A stretch of DNA of 64,000 bases from assembly GCA_015501055.1 (NCBI GenBank), contig JADNYV010000193.1, positions 1 through 64,000 of the forward strand, written 5' to 3'. A program made the translations under genes and the position numbers. Positions within the stretch are counted from its first letter, which is position 1. Each line of letters opens with the position of its first letter. Below the pieces are notes generated by a model. The model was not told where the DNA came from and made no database searches. It worked only from the letters and a program-made list of their open reading frames with translations. This document shows, piece by piece, positions 24,001-37,189 of the stretch. This DNA comes from Mucidula mucida. Its lineage: Eukaryota > Basidiomycota > Agaricomycetes > Agaricales > Physalacriaceae.

Positions 24001-27000
24001 TAAGCGCTCAAGCGAATGTCAACAAAAGAAAAACACGTACAACCGCACTCAAGGGATCGTCCAGCAGGACATACTTCGTTCGCGCGTAGACGGCTCTAGC
24101 AAGCGCGACACGCGCCTTCTGCCCACCACTAAGACTAACGCCCTTCGCTCCGATCTCAGTCATATCACCGTCCTCTAGAACGCGCAAATCCGGACGCAGG
24201 GCACACGCCTCAATGACGGCCTGATATCGCGCTTCATCCAGAGGATACCCAAACAAGATGTTATCCTTGATAGACTGATGCCTGAGCCATGGCGACTGGG
24301 CGGCATATGATATAGCATGCATATTCCCGAACTCGTCTATCCTGGAAGTGTCTTTTGACATGATGATCTGTCCAGAGGTGAGCGTCAACTCTCCAAGGAC
24401 GGCCATCTGTACAAAATCTCTAGTCAGCATATAGGCAAGATAGAAGCAACGAGAACTTACGAGAAGGGCGGTTTTTCCGCTGGCCGTAGGTCCAGTGATG
24501 ACGGACAATTCGCCTTCAGGGAACGTCACGGTAATATCTTTCAACTCAAACTTGTGATCCACCACATCGCTGCCAGGCAGTCCGATAAGGGTCTCATCGC
24601 CAGACCCGTTGTGGGTGTCCACCGTACTCGTAGAGGATGTCGTGGATGACTTGACATGGTGCTCGGTATCTTCTTTCTTTTCCTCGACTTCGTTCCATTT
24701 GAGTGTGGCATTGCGTAAACCCAAACCCTCCTCGTCCGGTCCGAGAAGGATAGGTGCAGAAGCGTCTTTCTTCAAAGACGAAACTTGGTCGGTGACCTCC
24801 TCTTCGCCTAGGTAAACTTCAATACGCTTCAAGGAGACACCAGTCTACGAGGGACGACTTTAGAATTGCCCACGTAGATGCAAGTGAACTTACCTGAAGA
24901 ATTTGGATAATCCACATGGGAATAATGTTGAGAGGTACACTAGAAGAGTCGTTAGCCGACCGGATCCGTGATATACATACGCAACACACCGAATCATGGA
25001 GAACAAGGATATCGCCTGGAAATGTCGACGATCAAATCAAAGCTGTACAATAGACATTGACACAGACGCACCGTGAAAGCTTTACTGATGGTTAACTCAT
25101 TGCCCTGAACAACATACGTGAAAAAGGCCACGATAGATATTAGCACCGGCGCGCTGTTCCATAGCATATAGAACAGGATCGAGTTGATGCGAGCTATTAC
25201 GCACCCGTCAGTTCTCGGCTACGAAGGAACCAAGACAGATACGAACATTTGACCATCCACTTCATCTCAACGTTTCTCGCGTCCAAGGCCTTGTTGATCC
25301 ATTTGTCCTCCCATGCAAAGAACTTGATGAATTTGACCTGATCACAGTAAAATGAGTATCAAAACCAGGCCGTCAGAGAGGACGTACCGCTCCAATGAGT
25401 TCGTTGAGAACTCCCATACGCTTGTCTCTTGCCGCCATGGTCCCTTTTTGGATGCGCACACTCCGCTTGGACAGCATACTATTCAGTGGCCATCCCAAAA
25501 GAAGGACGAGGAAACCAGTAAAAGCGGACCAGCCCAGGAGTCTACGCATACATGAGTGGAAAGCAACGGAAGCAGGGGAGATAGCCTCAACTGGTAAAGG
25601 AACACGCTTCCAATGACAATCTCGAGCGGAGCACCGTAGATGTAATACGCGCCACTGACCATATTCGAGATCTAAAGCGTGTTAGAAGACTGTTAAGCAA
25701 TGTAAAGCAACCTTACCTTGTTCGCATCGCCAGCCATAAGGTTGACGATCTTGCCTACGTCCGCACCGGCCTTGGGATCGTCTGCTTTCTCCTCCTTCTT
25801 CTTGTCTTCCGCCGTCCTCGGACCTGGTGCCTCCACCTTCTTTTCCTCCGTCTTGTCCACAATTCCCGAGAAATCCTTTCTCTTCAACGCCTTGTCGTAG
25901 ATGGCTGCCATCAGCTCTGATCGGATATGGGTAGCCGCGCGGCGACCAAACCAGAGATGCTGCACGTCAGCCTGGGCTTTGGCGACGGTGCAGACGAACA
26001 TGAGAAGAGCATATATGTAAGCGCGTGTAGTATCTTCTGCTGTACGGCCGCGTCCATCGATTGCAGTAAGGATGAGGCTAAGGATGAGCTTGGGTTAGAA
26101 ACGTATTGATGTAAACTGAACGAACGTACCTCATGAAGAGCGGAACAGAATAGTTAAAGATGACACTGATAATGGTGAGTCCAGCATCGAGCATGAGATC
26201 TTGGGAATTGGCTGCCACGAGCTTCCAGAGAAGACTGGATTGCACGATATTGCTGAACTTGATGAAAAGTGGTCGGGATTGGTAGGTTGGGCTCAGATTC
26301 CAGACGTCGACATCCTCGAGCGTCGTGTTCCGTCCTTTTTGGACGAGAGGATATACCCAGCTAAATGTTACCCACCCAAACAGGGTCGTGTAGTCTTCTG
26401 GGGTGACAGTTAAACCCTAGAAAAGGTAGTGAGCGTCGTTCATAGAAAGTTGGACACGAACTCACAATATCGGCCTTTTTGACGCGGGAGCTCGGAACGT
26501 CGATAGGCATGCCCATCACGACTGCGAGAAGTACAATCGCGATAATGGGATTCGCATAGAGCCCGGCAAGAATGACTCCGTGTGGGAGCGAAATGCCAAA
26601 CACAGCCGCGTCGTATAAAGCGCCACCCAACATGAGAATTCCGCCTATGAGGTGTAGGATATACACGACGAAGACATCATACGGGGGTGTCGCAGCGGGA
26701 GAAACAACTGGTCGCACGACGGTGTACAGCCAAGTTGCAGCGATAAGGAAAGCGCGCACGATGCCCCACACGTCGCTCGGCGTCGTCACGGCGCGGTATG
26801 AGCCCTCGCCGACCCAGCAGAGCGCCTCCACAAGCCCTAGCAGAGCAAACACGACCGTCCTCCAGACCGGGACCACTATCGGGATCTCTAGTGTCTCCTT
26901 TTCATCTTGAATATCCAATGCCTCGGCTTCGTGCAGTGTGAGGAACGTTTTGAAGGGTTTCGTCGCCTTGCGCACGACAGCAGGCACTTTTATCGGCAAG

Positions 27001-27110
27001 GAGAACAGACAGAATACGACGACGAGGACCGTCGCGGGTATAGTTGCCCATGTTCCACGGATGCAGGCGTCGTGAAAGTCGAGCGCGCCCGATGTATTGC
27101 ACAGGCCCAT
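21043..27110 (-). CDS. ABCC/MRP-type full ABC transporter
   Basis: Membrane exporter of the ABCC (multidrug-resistance-associated) subfamily, which moves organic anions, conjugates or toxins using ATP. Order: an N-terminal multi-helix region (TMD0-like, first about 240 residues), a first membrane domain with a charged Lys/Glu/Ala insert near 25.7-25.9 kb, NBD1 with Walker A GPTASGKTALL, signature VSLSGGQKARVALARA and Walker B YVLLDDPLSAV, an acidic linker, a second membrane domain, then NBD2 with GRTGSGKST, FSQGQRQLIAMARA, IIVLDEATSSID and VAHRLRTV. A Ser/Thr-rich insert precedes the NBD2 signature. The C-terminus is Lys/Glu-rich. The first real ATG is at 27108-27110; a longer frame upstream begins with TTG. 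About 20 introns, with all nucleotide-binding motifs intact. Vacuolar or plasma-membrane location cannot be decided. Confidence 0.92.
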
Positions 27111-27435
27111 CGGGGGCAAATTGGACGGCGGCTGCGGCGACGACGAGAACGGCGAGATGGTGGTCGCGGTAAGCGTACCGTGACCCTAACCTTAGGTTTT
27201 CTGTCAGGCTCGAAGCGTTATCTGAGCCTCAGGTAGATACAATCAAGAATCCACCAGATTGGAGTAGCCTAACAATTGCCGCTCGAGTAGTTGCGGTATT
27301 GTCTTCTGAACTCAACTATCAGTGCCTTCTACTCAAAGTATACTATACAATTATGCGTTCCCAGGGCCTGAGCATGGTCCACTAATTCAGAACAGATGTA
27401 TCGGCGTGTTACTTCGACGTACATAAAGAAAAGGT
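27111..27435. other. Intergenic, 325 bp
   Basis: Promoter side of the ABC transporter and 3' side of the next minus-strand gene. No element is recognised. A short additional 5' coding exon of the transporter cannot be excluded. Confidence 0.4.
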
Positions 27436-27974
27436 TTAACGGATAAATCTGTATTCCCTATTGCGAAGCGCCACCTGAACCTCTTGACTGAAATCTGATT
27501 TAGCCAAAGTGACTGCCAGATCTTTCGCCTCCCACAGAACCCCAACACCACGAATCTGTTGAGAGCATTGATTTCGAATCTCCTCAAAAGCCTCCACATA
27601 CTGCCTCAGCCATGGCAGACGATCTGCACCCTCACGATCCCAGAGCGTCTTGACGGACGTTGTTACAACGACTTTCTGACCACGCGTACTGTGCTCGCCA
27701 TAGACCACCAAAGTCAGAAACGCTGCATCTGCCCATGGATTTAGATAGCATTCAATTTCCCAGGGGGTTTCAGAGACATACCCGAGGATGCAAACGGTTC
27801 GAAATCCAGAGTCTTCTGAAGAATAAAGATCTCCTTCTTCTCCTCTTCGCTTGTATCAGACTCGGCGAGGCGTCGCCATAGAATATTGGTGAAGATGTTG
27901 CGTAGGTATTGCCCCGTCTCGTCGATGACGGCCCGAAGGAGAGCCGACTCTTCAGTGGGGTGAAGCGACGCCAT
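27436..27974 (-). CDS. Hypothetical small protein, two exons
   Basis: Model: 27782-27974 then 27436-27722, joined across a GTATGT...GCAG intron, 480 nt and 159 residues. It starts MASLHPTEESALLRAVIDE and continues with FLTLVVYGEHSTRGQKVVV and LPWLRQYVEAFEEIRNQ. It is mixed alpha/beta and soluble, without signal peptide, membrane helix or known motif. In-frame splicing and even coding character on both sides support a real gene. Function unknown. It lies between the ABC transporter and the CoA ligase, all on the same strand. Confidence 0.65.
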
Positions 27975-28199
27975 ATACACAGCGCAGTACGCTGTTAGCG
28001 GGTTTAATGAGTGGTGTGTTTGGCGCGACGTCTAACAGGTCTGATCGAGTTGCTACCGAATACTTAGCGCCGGATTCGCCCGTTTTCATGTTTGAATAAA
28101 TGGCATTGCTGATGAATGCTTTGGGCCCTCTACAAGTCAGGGACGTATCCTCCTCAATAGATTCTGCTTAAAATACACACGATACATCAATGATTGAAA

Positions 28200-30240
28200 T
28201 CACAACTTGGCCCTCTCCTGGTCACCCAGTCTCATACTTTCCTCGTGGCGCACAATCAACAATCGCCGGAGTGTCTTCCCCGTAGGACTCTTCGGTATCT
28301 ATACCCGATAAGCCTCGATCACTCAGAAGACGCATACCACGTACCTCATCAACAATCTCCACCCCACCCCTCAACCACTTGTACTTGCTCAACTGCGCCT
28401 CGCACCACTTGATAAGCTCCCTGGCGACCTGCTGTGCGCCTTTATCCTGTTCACCTAACCGCCTAACAAAGTCTTTACCCGTTCAGACAACACCACCCAC
28501 GCTCTGGGAACTCGCTCGTCGTTCGTTCTTCCATACCCTCCGACGCCAGCAACAGCGACATCCGTGATGAGCTTTTCCGGGTGCGCGAGAAGCACGTTCT
28601 CTAACTCTAGTGGGGAGACCTGAATCCCCGAAATCTTTAATGTGTCCTTGGCACGGTCCGCAAAGCTATTGACCATATCAGTCTAACGACGTCCAACAAA
28701 ATGAAAAAATAAACACACAAGAAGTTCTCGTCCTCATCTACATAGAACCGATCCCCCGTCCTCAGCCATCCATCGACAAATGTCTCCCTGTTGGCTTTGA
28801 CCACCTCCGGAGACGACCCATAATAACCAGGCGAAATATTCTCGCTCTTCAACCACAACTCGCCCACCTCTCTGACCTCTACCGAACGCCCCAACTCATC
28901 AAGGATCTTCGCCTCCATGCCTGGTAACAGAACCCCACAAGATCCCTCAACGACCTTCAATCGCCCCAACACCCCAGCAATCGGCTGAGTGACGGCAGCA
29001 ATGGTTGCTTCAGACATGCCATAGCCTTGACGCCAGAGGTCAATAACGTCTTACACGAGTACATTGGTAGAACACACCTTCTGTGATTCGTAAACCGGTC
29101 GACAGGAGCTCGCGTAACCTCGCCGCAAGTTCAGGCGGAAGATACGCGGCACCAGAACCAAGATTACGCAGTGTTCTGAGAGACTCCTTGACCAGCGCCG
29201 GCGAAGGATGCGCGACCAACTGGGCAATTACCGAAGGTATGAGATTCACGTTTGTAATCTTGTACCTGCCAAATATCAGAACACACTCTTTGATCCTTGG
29301 AAGACCCACTTCATTATACCCCGGAGAGCATCTTGCATATTCCAGTGTCCTTGCAAGACGAATGTCGCAGGACTCAAGAACGACCGGAAGCAGTACGAAT
29401 GCAGTCCGTACGAGTGATGCATCGGCAAGAATGCCAGAGTAATCGGAATACCCTCTGGAGTCTCTGGTGGAGGCGGCACTGCGACAGCCAAAACCGCGCG
29501 CGCCATGATGGCGACTTGGTTAACTGAAAAGATCACATTGCCGTGGGTTATCATGACAGCTAACGCCAATAAAAGTAAGCAACATCGCTTCAAGGGAATG
29601 AAAACCGAACCTTTCGGAAGTCCACTAGTTCCACTTGAGAAAACCAAATACGCAAGATCCGTCTTCTTCACTGGGAGAACATTCACAGGCGGCGCGTTTC
29701 TAGCAGCATGCACCATATCCGCAACACAATTGAGTCCCTCAACCCTCCCATTCATAACAAACAGCTCCGTATCAGCTGGCCAATCCAGCTTGGCTTGCTT
29801 CGTGCCAACAAAGACCTTCTTCACTCCCGTCAGCTTCACCGCATGCGCCAATTCAAACGGCGTAGAATACGGCGCGATCAACGCGAACGGGACATTCAAT
29901 GACATCAGCGCATGTACAATCAGCGCAAAATCCTTGAAAATCAACATGAATCAAGTGCGTGCGTTATCGTCGATTGACAACCTACGATGCAATTCTCACT
30001 CATAATCCCCACAAGCTCGCCCTGCCTAATACCCGCACTGGTCAACGCCGCCCGCGCGCTCGCCACATCGGCTTTAAACGTCCGATACGAGATTTTCTTT
30101 CCCGTCTTCAGGTCGATGTACAGTGTATAGTCTTTATCGGTCCATGGCGACTGTTGCTGGTCCGGGCGGTCGAAGAAAATGTGATAGGCATTCAAGTCTG
30201 GAGGGGAAGGGGGTTCCGGATAGGGCGATTTGAGATACAT
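28200..30240 (-). CDS. 4-coumarate-CoA-ligase-like adenylate-forming enzyme
   Basis: Activates a carboxylic acid as acyl-AMP and transfers it to CoA (AMP-binding enzyme, 4CL/phenylacetyl-CoA-ligase-like). Seen in order: a start at 30240, the P-loop SSGTSGLPKAVMITHG, LAFLPMHHSYG, the EGYGMSEA motif, GELWLKSENISPGYYG, DGWLRTGDRFYVDEDENF, the hinge RAKDTLKISGIQVSP, and the catalytic Lys in IPKSPTGKTLRRLL near the C-terminus. At 28447-28478 the frame is kept only if a 32-nt GT...AG segment is spliced out; otherwise there is a frame change in the linker before the C-terminal lid. The rest splices cleanly with normal introns. The substrate is unknown; a peroxisomal targeting tail is not seen, since the protein ends in AKL after ER (ERAKL), which does resemble a PTS1 (S/A-K-L), so peroxisomal import is possible. 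Confidence 0.88.
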
Positions 30241-31246
30241 GTCTCAGTAGTAGTAGAAGTCCTAGGTGGGGAAGGACTGTGGGGTGACTGACGGTTGATA
30301 TGAAGCCGGTGGAAAACATGTTACCTATATATGTGTGGGAAATGGGAAGAGGATGTCGGGTGATGATGGTGTAGGATCAAGTGTGTTCGGAGTTCGGTTA
30401 TACTTACCCGGTTTGCCGCATTCACCATCTTTCTCAAAAGGTCCTAGTCAAGCGACTAAGTGAAGCATCCGCTAGTGTTGCGAGCTAATGTAGCTTTATC
30501 TCTCTAAGCGTATCTGGCATTAGAATCCGAGTTAGAGAAGTGTAGATGAAAGAAAGGAGGACTGACCATCGAACGTCTACGAAACATTGTATACGAACTG
30601 TCTTTCAATGCAAGTCAGGAAATCATTTGCCGATGTCAATTCCCGTGCACACGAACGAAGAGTGGAAGCACCAAATGGAACAGCGCTCAGGTAGGCAATG
30701 CGATGAAGGCACACGAAGAATGCATGTAGACAGGACACGACTTAGATTAAACAATGTTCTTAGGCAATGTCGCGCGGAGCGCGTCCACGTCAGGGCTGAA
30801 GTTTACCAAAGTCGCTCGGCTGCAAGACTAGTACTTTAACTTACTTGTCTCGAGCGGCGGCTTGTCTGCCCGAGGGCAGTTAAGAACAAGTTTTTTCAGG
30901 TATCTGCTAGTCTCATTGACGACAACGCGTATGAGCGCCGGGTCTTGGGCAGGTGAGGAGAAGGGCGATGGTAATCGGTGACTCGACGCGATCACGTTGA
31001 TGGCCGGCTATAGATGCCGAACCTCCTCTCTTTTCAACCACGACGATCATTAGTATGCCAAAGACGCGCCAAGGCCGTTCCTCATTCCGGGGTTGACCCT
31101 TCCTGTATGCAATCTACATGTCCGAAGTATTGCAAGAAATCCGGAAGATTTTCGGCTAAGGAACGAAGACATGAGCAGCTGACCACCGTTCTGCGTAAGT
31201 ACTATATCAGAGCGCACAGCGTCCGAAATGATTCTGTCGGTCCGAC
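30241..31246. other. Intergenic between divergent CoA ligase and esterase genes
   Basis: About 1 kb holding two promoters. Short ORFs at 30,546-30,839 and 31,014-31,298 show no family. No repeat or RNA gene is recognised. Confidence 0.5.
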
Positions 31247-32916
31247 ATGCGTAACTTCAGTGCTCTACTCTTGCTTGCATCGACTGGAATCTCCATGACC
31301 GCCTCTGCTGACTCCCCCAACGACTACATTGTCGATGTCAATAGATTGAAACATGAATCTGATCCGAAAGTCTACTTCAACGGACGATGGGACGACGCCC
31401 CAGGAACTTGGTGGTCTGTATACACTCCTCGTACTCCTGCTCCTACGCAGCACTACTTATCATTGAATTCTAAGGGCGGGTTCTGGATTACAACTCGTCG
31501 GCCACAACATTCGGTCGCTGGCACTTGAACTCGGTCCTCACACCACCACACCCTACACTACCATTGCTCTATCCGCCGACTACGGCGTATTTGAGAGTTT
31601 CAACGTTTCTGAGGGTATCAATACTTTGCCTGTCCATGCGCCTGATACGGACACGACTATCCGTATCAATGTCGAAGGATGGCAGAACAATCGCTTGAAC
31701 TTGGAAAGTCTCATTTTGAACTCCGTGAGCAACATTTCATTTGTGATATACCTGTGCGATGAATTATACCAGGATGCGAGCCTTTTAACGTATGAACCGT
31801 CGGCACTCTCATTCTTATTCATCGGCGATTCCTTGTCGGCGGTAAGCTTTCTGAAGTCCTCTCGACTATATTTCGGTAGAATGATCAGAGCTGTCATGCG
31901 TAGGGCCAATATCTTCCCATGGGTATCAATGAAGCTTGGCCTTTCCTTGTTGGGGAGCATTTCAATGCAGAACATACGGTCATCGCGCAACCAGGAGCGG
32001 CTCTCAAGGTACGCCGTCAATTAGGATCCCTGCTGATTCTTCGGAGCGGTTACTATTTACAGGACATCGTATCATACGGGAACATGCACGGCATGGAGTT
32101 CCAATTCTTCCAGGTACAATATAATTCTGCTTCTTCGATCTAGTCGGTGCTGATCTGAGTAGACGGAAGACACAGGGTATTATTATACGACGGACCATAA
32201 CTACACGACCCCTTGGGATTTCAGTAAAGATCGCTCGAATCCGACACATATCGTGATTCACATTGGGTGCCTTTGATTCTTTGAATCCGTTCCCGCGATT
32301 CGATTAACTGTCCTTCAGAGCAAATGATGCATCTCAGAATGTTACAGCCGATGACTTCGTGTTTGTCCGTTACCAAATCTTTCTCATCGTGTTGTTGCAT
32401 TACTGCTAACATGCCATGTTAGACTTGCATCGACTTCATTCGCAATCTGCGAAAACTCTACCCTATGCAGCCCATATTCCTCTTCACGCCGGTGAGTTTG
32501 AATCAAATATATTGATTTCGCTGACACGCCCGCCCAGTGGGGCTGGCCGTCTGAGGACGGGTCAATCAATTACTACTACGAGGGCCGGTACAACGATATC
32601 GTGCAGTTGCTGTAGGCCCACACCTTCTCCTGGCCGACGATCTCGATGGCTGACTCTGGCGGCTTCCCTACAGGGGCGACACGCATGTCTACCTTGTCGA
32701 TACGAAGGGATGGGTGACATGGGATGATATCTTCCCGGAGTGAGTGCGAGTCTCGACAGTGTACTGGCAATGTCATTCATTCGCTATTCGCGAAGCAATC
32801 AACATCCCAATGTTCCCGGTCATATCAACATCTCGAACAAGATGATTCAGTGGTTGAACGATTGGGGCCTGGCGCCCGCGACGCCCCGGACGTCGCACAG
32901 AGGAGTTGCCCGCTAG
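31247..32916 (+). CDS. Secreted SGNH/GDSL carbohydrate esterase
   Basis: Two-domain secreted esterase: an N-terminal beta-sandwich then an SGNH hydrolase fold, like fungal acetylxylan-esterase-type enzymes. Model of 11 exons: 31247-31413, 31475-31724, 31773-31841, 31904-32008, 32063-32113, 32163-32266, 32319-32358, 32423-32491, 32538-32611, 32674-32739, 32796-32916; 1116 nt, 371 residues. Signal peptide: MRNFSALLLLASTGISMTASA. Catalytic blocks are all present: nucleophile in FIGDSLSAG, GAND in HIGANDASQN, and the Asp-His pair in DNQHPNVPGH. The beta-sandwich has YFNGRWDDAPGTWWAGSG. Supported landmarks are PIFLFTPWGWPSEDG and YLVDTKGWVTWDD. Deacetylation of plant polysaccharide is inferred from relatives. 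Confidence 0.9.
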
Positions 32917-34171
32917 TTCGATCGAGTTTGGATTCATTTGGTTGGAATCAATGACTAGGATGAGTCCTTGTCTGGTTTAGTGTGTCGATGAAACCGTCCA
33001 TCTTATCTCATGTTCAAGTGTACCAGACTCTCTGATCATGAGACTGTTCAAGAGGTTATACACTGCAAGCGTATGCCACCCTGCGTGAACCGGAACATTT
33101 TTTGAACATGTGTACCCCGTGGCTAGGAAATGGCTGTGGTTATACAGTATCCCAATGTTTGAGCGCCACACGGCCCTTAGATGACAGTTTCATGTTGCCG
33201 ACCACATGGCAATCCTTGTTAACTCTGTTCTCTATTATTCATCCACTTATTCATTTAATATTGTTCATTACAAGCGCTATGATTGTCAACGTAATGTGGC
33301 GAACAAAAAATAGACGCAGAGGTTGAGAAATGTTCCGGGCGCGGTTGGTTGTCGGTCACCTCGGACAGCTTCGGCTTCGCAGTTAAAGGAACATCTAGAT
33401 AGCTCTTGACTGCTTACCGCCGGCGGGCGAACACCCCGTCCTACTAGGAGCGTGCTGCCAGCGACATCAAGGGAGGGGGTGCGAATTTGGGCCCCTAGCA
33501 TCACAGGCTATCATAGTCTTGCCTCGAAGTTAGTGCCACTCGCCCGCTGGCTGATTCCAAGTGGTATGCCGACAAGCCGTAGCTCGGAGTTTGAACCGCG
33601 CTCATTCGAATATTTTTAGTCCTAAACTCTTGGCGCTTGACAATCACGATCGCTATGAGTTTCGCTCTCTGTGCGGGTCACCACCAGGTCGCCACGGCTT
33701 CCTTTTGTCATGAGAACCAATGTCCCACTTCGCGCCACGCGAAACCAACGTCTCCGGTATCTGCACGGTCCCATCTGTTGAAGAAGCTTCTGACATGCAT
33801 CCTTTACAGCATCATGTTTGCACCATCTATACTCGTACCGGCAAAATCACAAAGTCTTTCGGCCCCTTGCGTTTCCCCGCCCGCACTCTCCAGGATTCGG
33901 GTACAATTCTTCTCCTCCTAATTCACATACCTTGGTCTGGGCAATCACTGTGAATCAGCGCCAGATCAGCGCACTCGTATCCAGATCTAAACCAAGGGCG
34001 TTGATACGAGACACCATCGTGACATGGCCAATGAGATCCGCGGTTTTGGAAACTCGGACTAATCCTCCCCACCAGCTTTGGTTGAACGCTTGAATCGGTC
34101 AAAGGTCCGAGAGGGACCGTATTCGCTCTTATAAATACATTAGCCATTTCATCTAGTCCTTCTTCATCGCC
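32917..34171. other. Intergenic between esterase and catalase
   Basis: About 1.25 kb. A plus-strand stretch at 33,637-33,953 is open in two frames but has no family features. The catalase promoter lies at the 3' end. No repeat or RNA gene is seen. Confidence 0.5.
34130..34137 (+). promoter_or_regulatory. TATA box of the catalase gene
   Basis: TATAAATA lies 35-42 bases before the catalase ATG at 34172, placing transcription start close to the start codon. This is a canonical box, suggesting strong regulated expression. Confidence 0.6.
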
Positions 34172-37043
34172 ATGTTTCCCCGTATCTTCCCTCTGGTGCT
34201 CGTCCTGCCTCTAACCTATGCGTGGTTCCCTGGACCAGGTGGCCCCGTTGTCGGACGCCAAGGAAGCGGAGAGACTTTCACTGTTGACTTTCAAGACGGT
34301 GTCAACGCTCAGGATGACACGTCGAAAAAGCCAAATTCGGCGCTATATTATACGACGGACGGTGGTACTCCAGTCGCGCATCCTTACGAGTATCAGCGCA
34401 TTGGAAGCGATGGTCTGCAGTGACATGCTTAACATCTAATATTTGTGCTAACGCGGTTTATTAGGTCCTCTCCTACTACAAGACGTACATCTCACAGAGC
34501 TGTTCGGCGCGTTTGATCGCGAGCGAATTCCGGAGCGCGTCGTCCACGCGAAAGGAGGCGAGTACTTCCCCGCATTGAACACCTCGCATCTCTCATACCA
34601 AAGTCTATTTATTAGCTGGCGCACATGGTTATTTCGAGGTTACCAACGCAGATTTCGTTAAACAGTATACAATGATGTGAGTTGGCTATTTCCATACTCT
34701 GATAAAATCTTCATGTCGTACGTCTTTATAGGGATGTCTTCAGCGAGGTATGCGGACCAAACATACATTTTTCGTGCCTTTACTCAACAGAGTTAGAATG
34801 GACTAAGGACTCCTATCACTAGTGAGCATTCCAACGTTCAAATCCGAATTTCGCACTAAAGCCTATGTCGTACAGTGCGATTCAGTACTGTTGGTGGCGA
34901 GTCTGGATCTGCAGATGAAGCCCGCGATCCTCGCGGGTTCGCGATGAAGTATGCTCAATTGACGTTTCTCTCTCTGCCACTAACTTGCAACGATATCAGA
35001 TTCCGCACTCGCAAAGGAATATGGGATTTGGTCATGAACAGTTCGTGCCCTATTCCCTAAACACGCAACAGTTCTCATTCTTCCCCATCAGATACGCCTG
35101 TCTTCTTCATTCGTGATGCTGCGAAGTTCCCGCATTTCATCCATGTAAGCGCTTGATTGGATGCCTGCATTTCGTACAGTCCTGACAGCGGTGTACTTGT
35201 CAGACGCAAAAGAGGAATCCTCAAACACATTTGAAGGACAAGGAGTAAGTAACAAACTAGAAGTAAGAATATTTCCTCATGGATCGCCTCAACAGCATGT
35301 TTTGGGATTATTTGAGCTCCAACCCAGAGTCGTTGTACCAGGTTAGTAACTCCCTTCAGGCTCGTCCTCGCGCAAGTCTAATTTTCTCTTCCAGGTCATG
35401 CGCCTATTCTCTGATTTGGGGACACCGTACGGGTTTACGCATATGAATGGATGGACCGGACATTCATATAGGTTCGCTTTTTTCGTAACCTCGCAATCGC
35501 GCTCTCACGCTGAAGGCATGTGCAGGTGGATAAAGGAAGATGGTTCTTGGGTTTATGTCAAACTATACGCCGAAAGTATGCAAGGAGTACGTCAACGCGA
35601 CTTGCGTTAATATCTCATCACGTCTGACATCATGTCTTCCTTCCCAGATACGAAACTTCACGATTGCGGAGGCAACAAAGATACAGGGTACGTCTCGAAC
35701 GCAATTCTCAACGTTCGTCCGTGGATGTTAAGTCTGATCTACAGGCGAGAATCCGGATTTTGCGACTCAGAATTTGTATGAGTCTATCGAGAACGCAACG
35801 TACCCGGGATGGACTATGTACGCCCAGGTTTTGACTCCCTCAGAGGCAGAGACTTTCAAGTAAGTCACCTGGAGTCAACGCTTGGTCACATCTCATTGCT
35901 TCCAGGTACAATGTGCTCGATCTTACGAAGTACGTCGTAACTATCGCACTTCGCCGGTCGTCTTAACGCAATTCCAACAGAGATTGGAGCGCAGAAGATG
36001 TGCCAAGGACAGAAATTGGCAAATTCTATCTGACGCAGAACCCCAGAAAGTGCGTGTTCAAACAGGCTGTCACCCGATTTCACGTTGACCGCTACGACCA
36101 TTTGTAGTTACTTCGCTGAGATAGAACAGGCAGCGTTCTCACCAGCTCGTATGGTCGAAGGTTGGGGACCTTCCGCGGACCCAGTTCTCCAAGCACGGTT
36201 ATTCTCTTATTCGGATACTCATCGGTGAGTTCACGAAGTACTCTGCATGACTGATGATTCTCAACACGTTCAAAGGTACCGCCTGGGCGTTAATTACATG
36301 GTAACAGTCTCGTTCATTTCAAAGCCGTAATGGCACCTAACGATTGTTCGCAGCAAATCCCGGTCAACTGTCCTTTTGCGCCTGTCGGTGAGTCCTTCCT
36401 TCGGTGCTCTGTGTGCAAGATGTTGATGCTGTACCTGTAGCCAACTTCGAAAGGGACGGAGCGATGAATGTATTAGGAAACCAAGGTGAATATCTCACTT
36501 GGAGTGTTTTCGCTCTTCGAATTTACACGTCTTGCGATACAGGGTCTCGTCCGAATTACCTTTCCACTCTTGATCCCATTCAACTCCCGAAACGACCTTA
36601 TGTTGACGAGACGCACCAGCAATGGACAGTACGTGTTGCTTCGTCTAATCGCGCTGGTGATGGCTGATTTCATGCCCCATAGGGAGGAGCTGTGTCTTCG
36701 CTCTCTAAAGTGACCGAAATAGACTTTGCATGGCCGCGTATATTCTGGGAGAGCCTCTCGGAAACTGATAAGACAAATTTCATCGGGTATGGATGGATTT
36801 ACCTCATCCGAACGTCGCTGGACTTTCTTCTGTAGGAACGTTGTCGGGCATCTTGGCCTGGCGAAGAGCGAACATATTAAACGACGACAGGTTGCTCTTT
36901 TCGCGCATGTCGACGCACAGTTAGGACAGGCTATTGCTGATGGTGTTGGTGTGCCTGTGGATTCCGTCTCCTTCCCAGGATACGACACTTCGACGTGGAC
37001 AAATCACACTGTGACTGCTGTTGGCAGCACTGTGGACTATTAA
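34172..37043 (+). CDS. Secreted haem catalase
   Basis: Breaks down hydrogen peroxide to water and oxygen. The N-terminus [19 protein letters not shown] is a signal peptide. Landmarks: [20 protein letters not shown], the catalytic His in [46 protein letters not shown], the active-site Asn in [28 protein letters not shown], and the haem-proximal Tyr in [18 protein letters not shown]. The C-terminus ends [11 protein letters not shown]. About 20 short introns all splice in frame by GT/AG, except one GC donor after VVHAKG (GGA G|GCGAGT). Length fits a small-subunit-type catalase with a short tail. It is preceded by a canonical TATA box. Extracellular peroxide removal next to a secreted esterase fits a saprotrophic lifestyle (inferred). 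Confidence 0.93.
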
Positions 37044-37189
37044 TACTCTTCTCGAATTGGCATTAGTTCACATTTAAATTATGGGCGGGATTAGTACTAG
37101 TATCATACGCTATCTATTCTAAATCTTGATTGAGTCTGCTCAATTACCTTCATCTAGTTAGAGCCACTACACCAATCAAGATACATAAC

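Noticed and set aside
10284..30240. Secondary-metabolite gene cluster (acyltransferase, amidase, ABC transporter, CoA ligase)
   Set aside because: No polyketide synthase, NRPS, terpene synthase or P450 is present and the acyltransferase is broken; the co-location is probably chance.
32562..32780. Premature stop in the esterase (TAG at 32611)
   Set aside because: A GT donor at 32612 and acceptor at 32673 remove the stop and join QLL to GDTHVYLVDTKGW in frame, as expected for the family.
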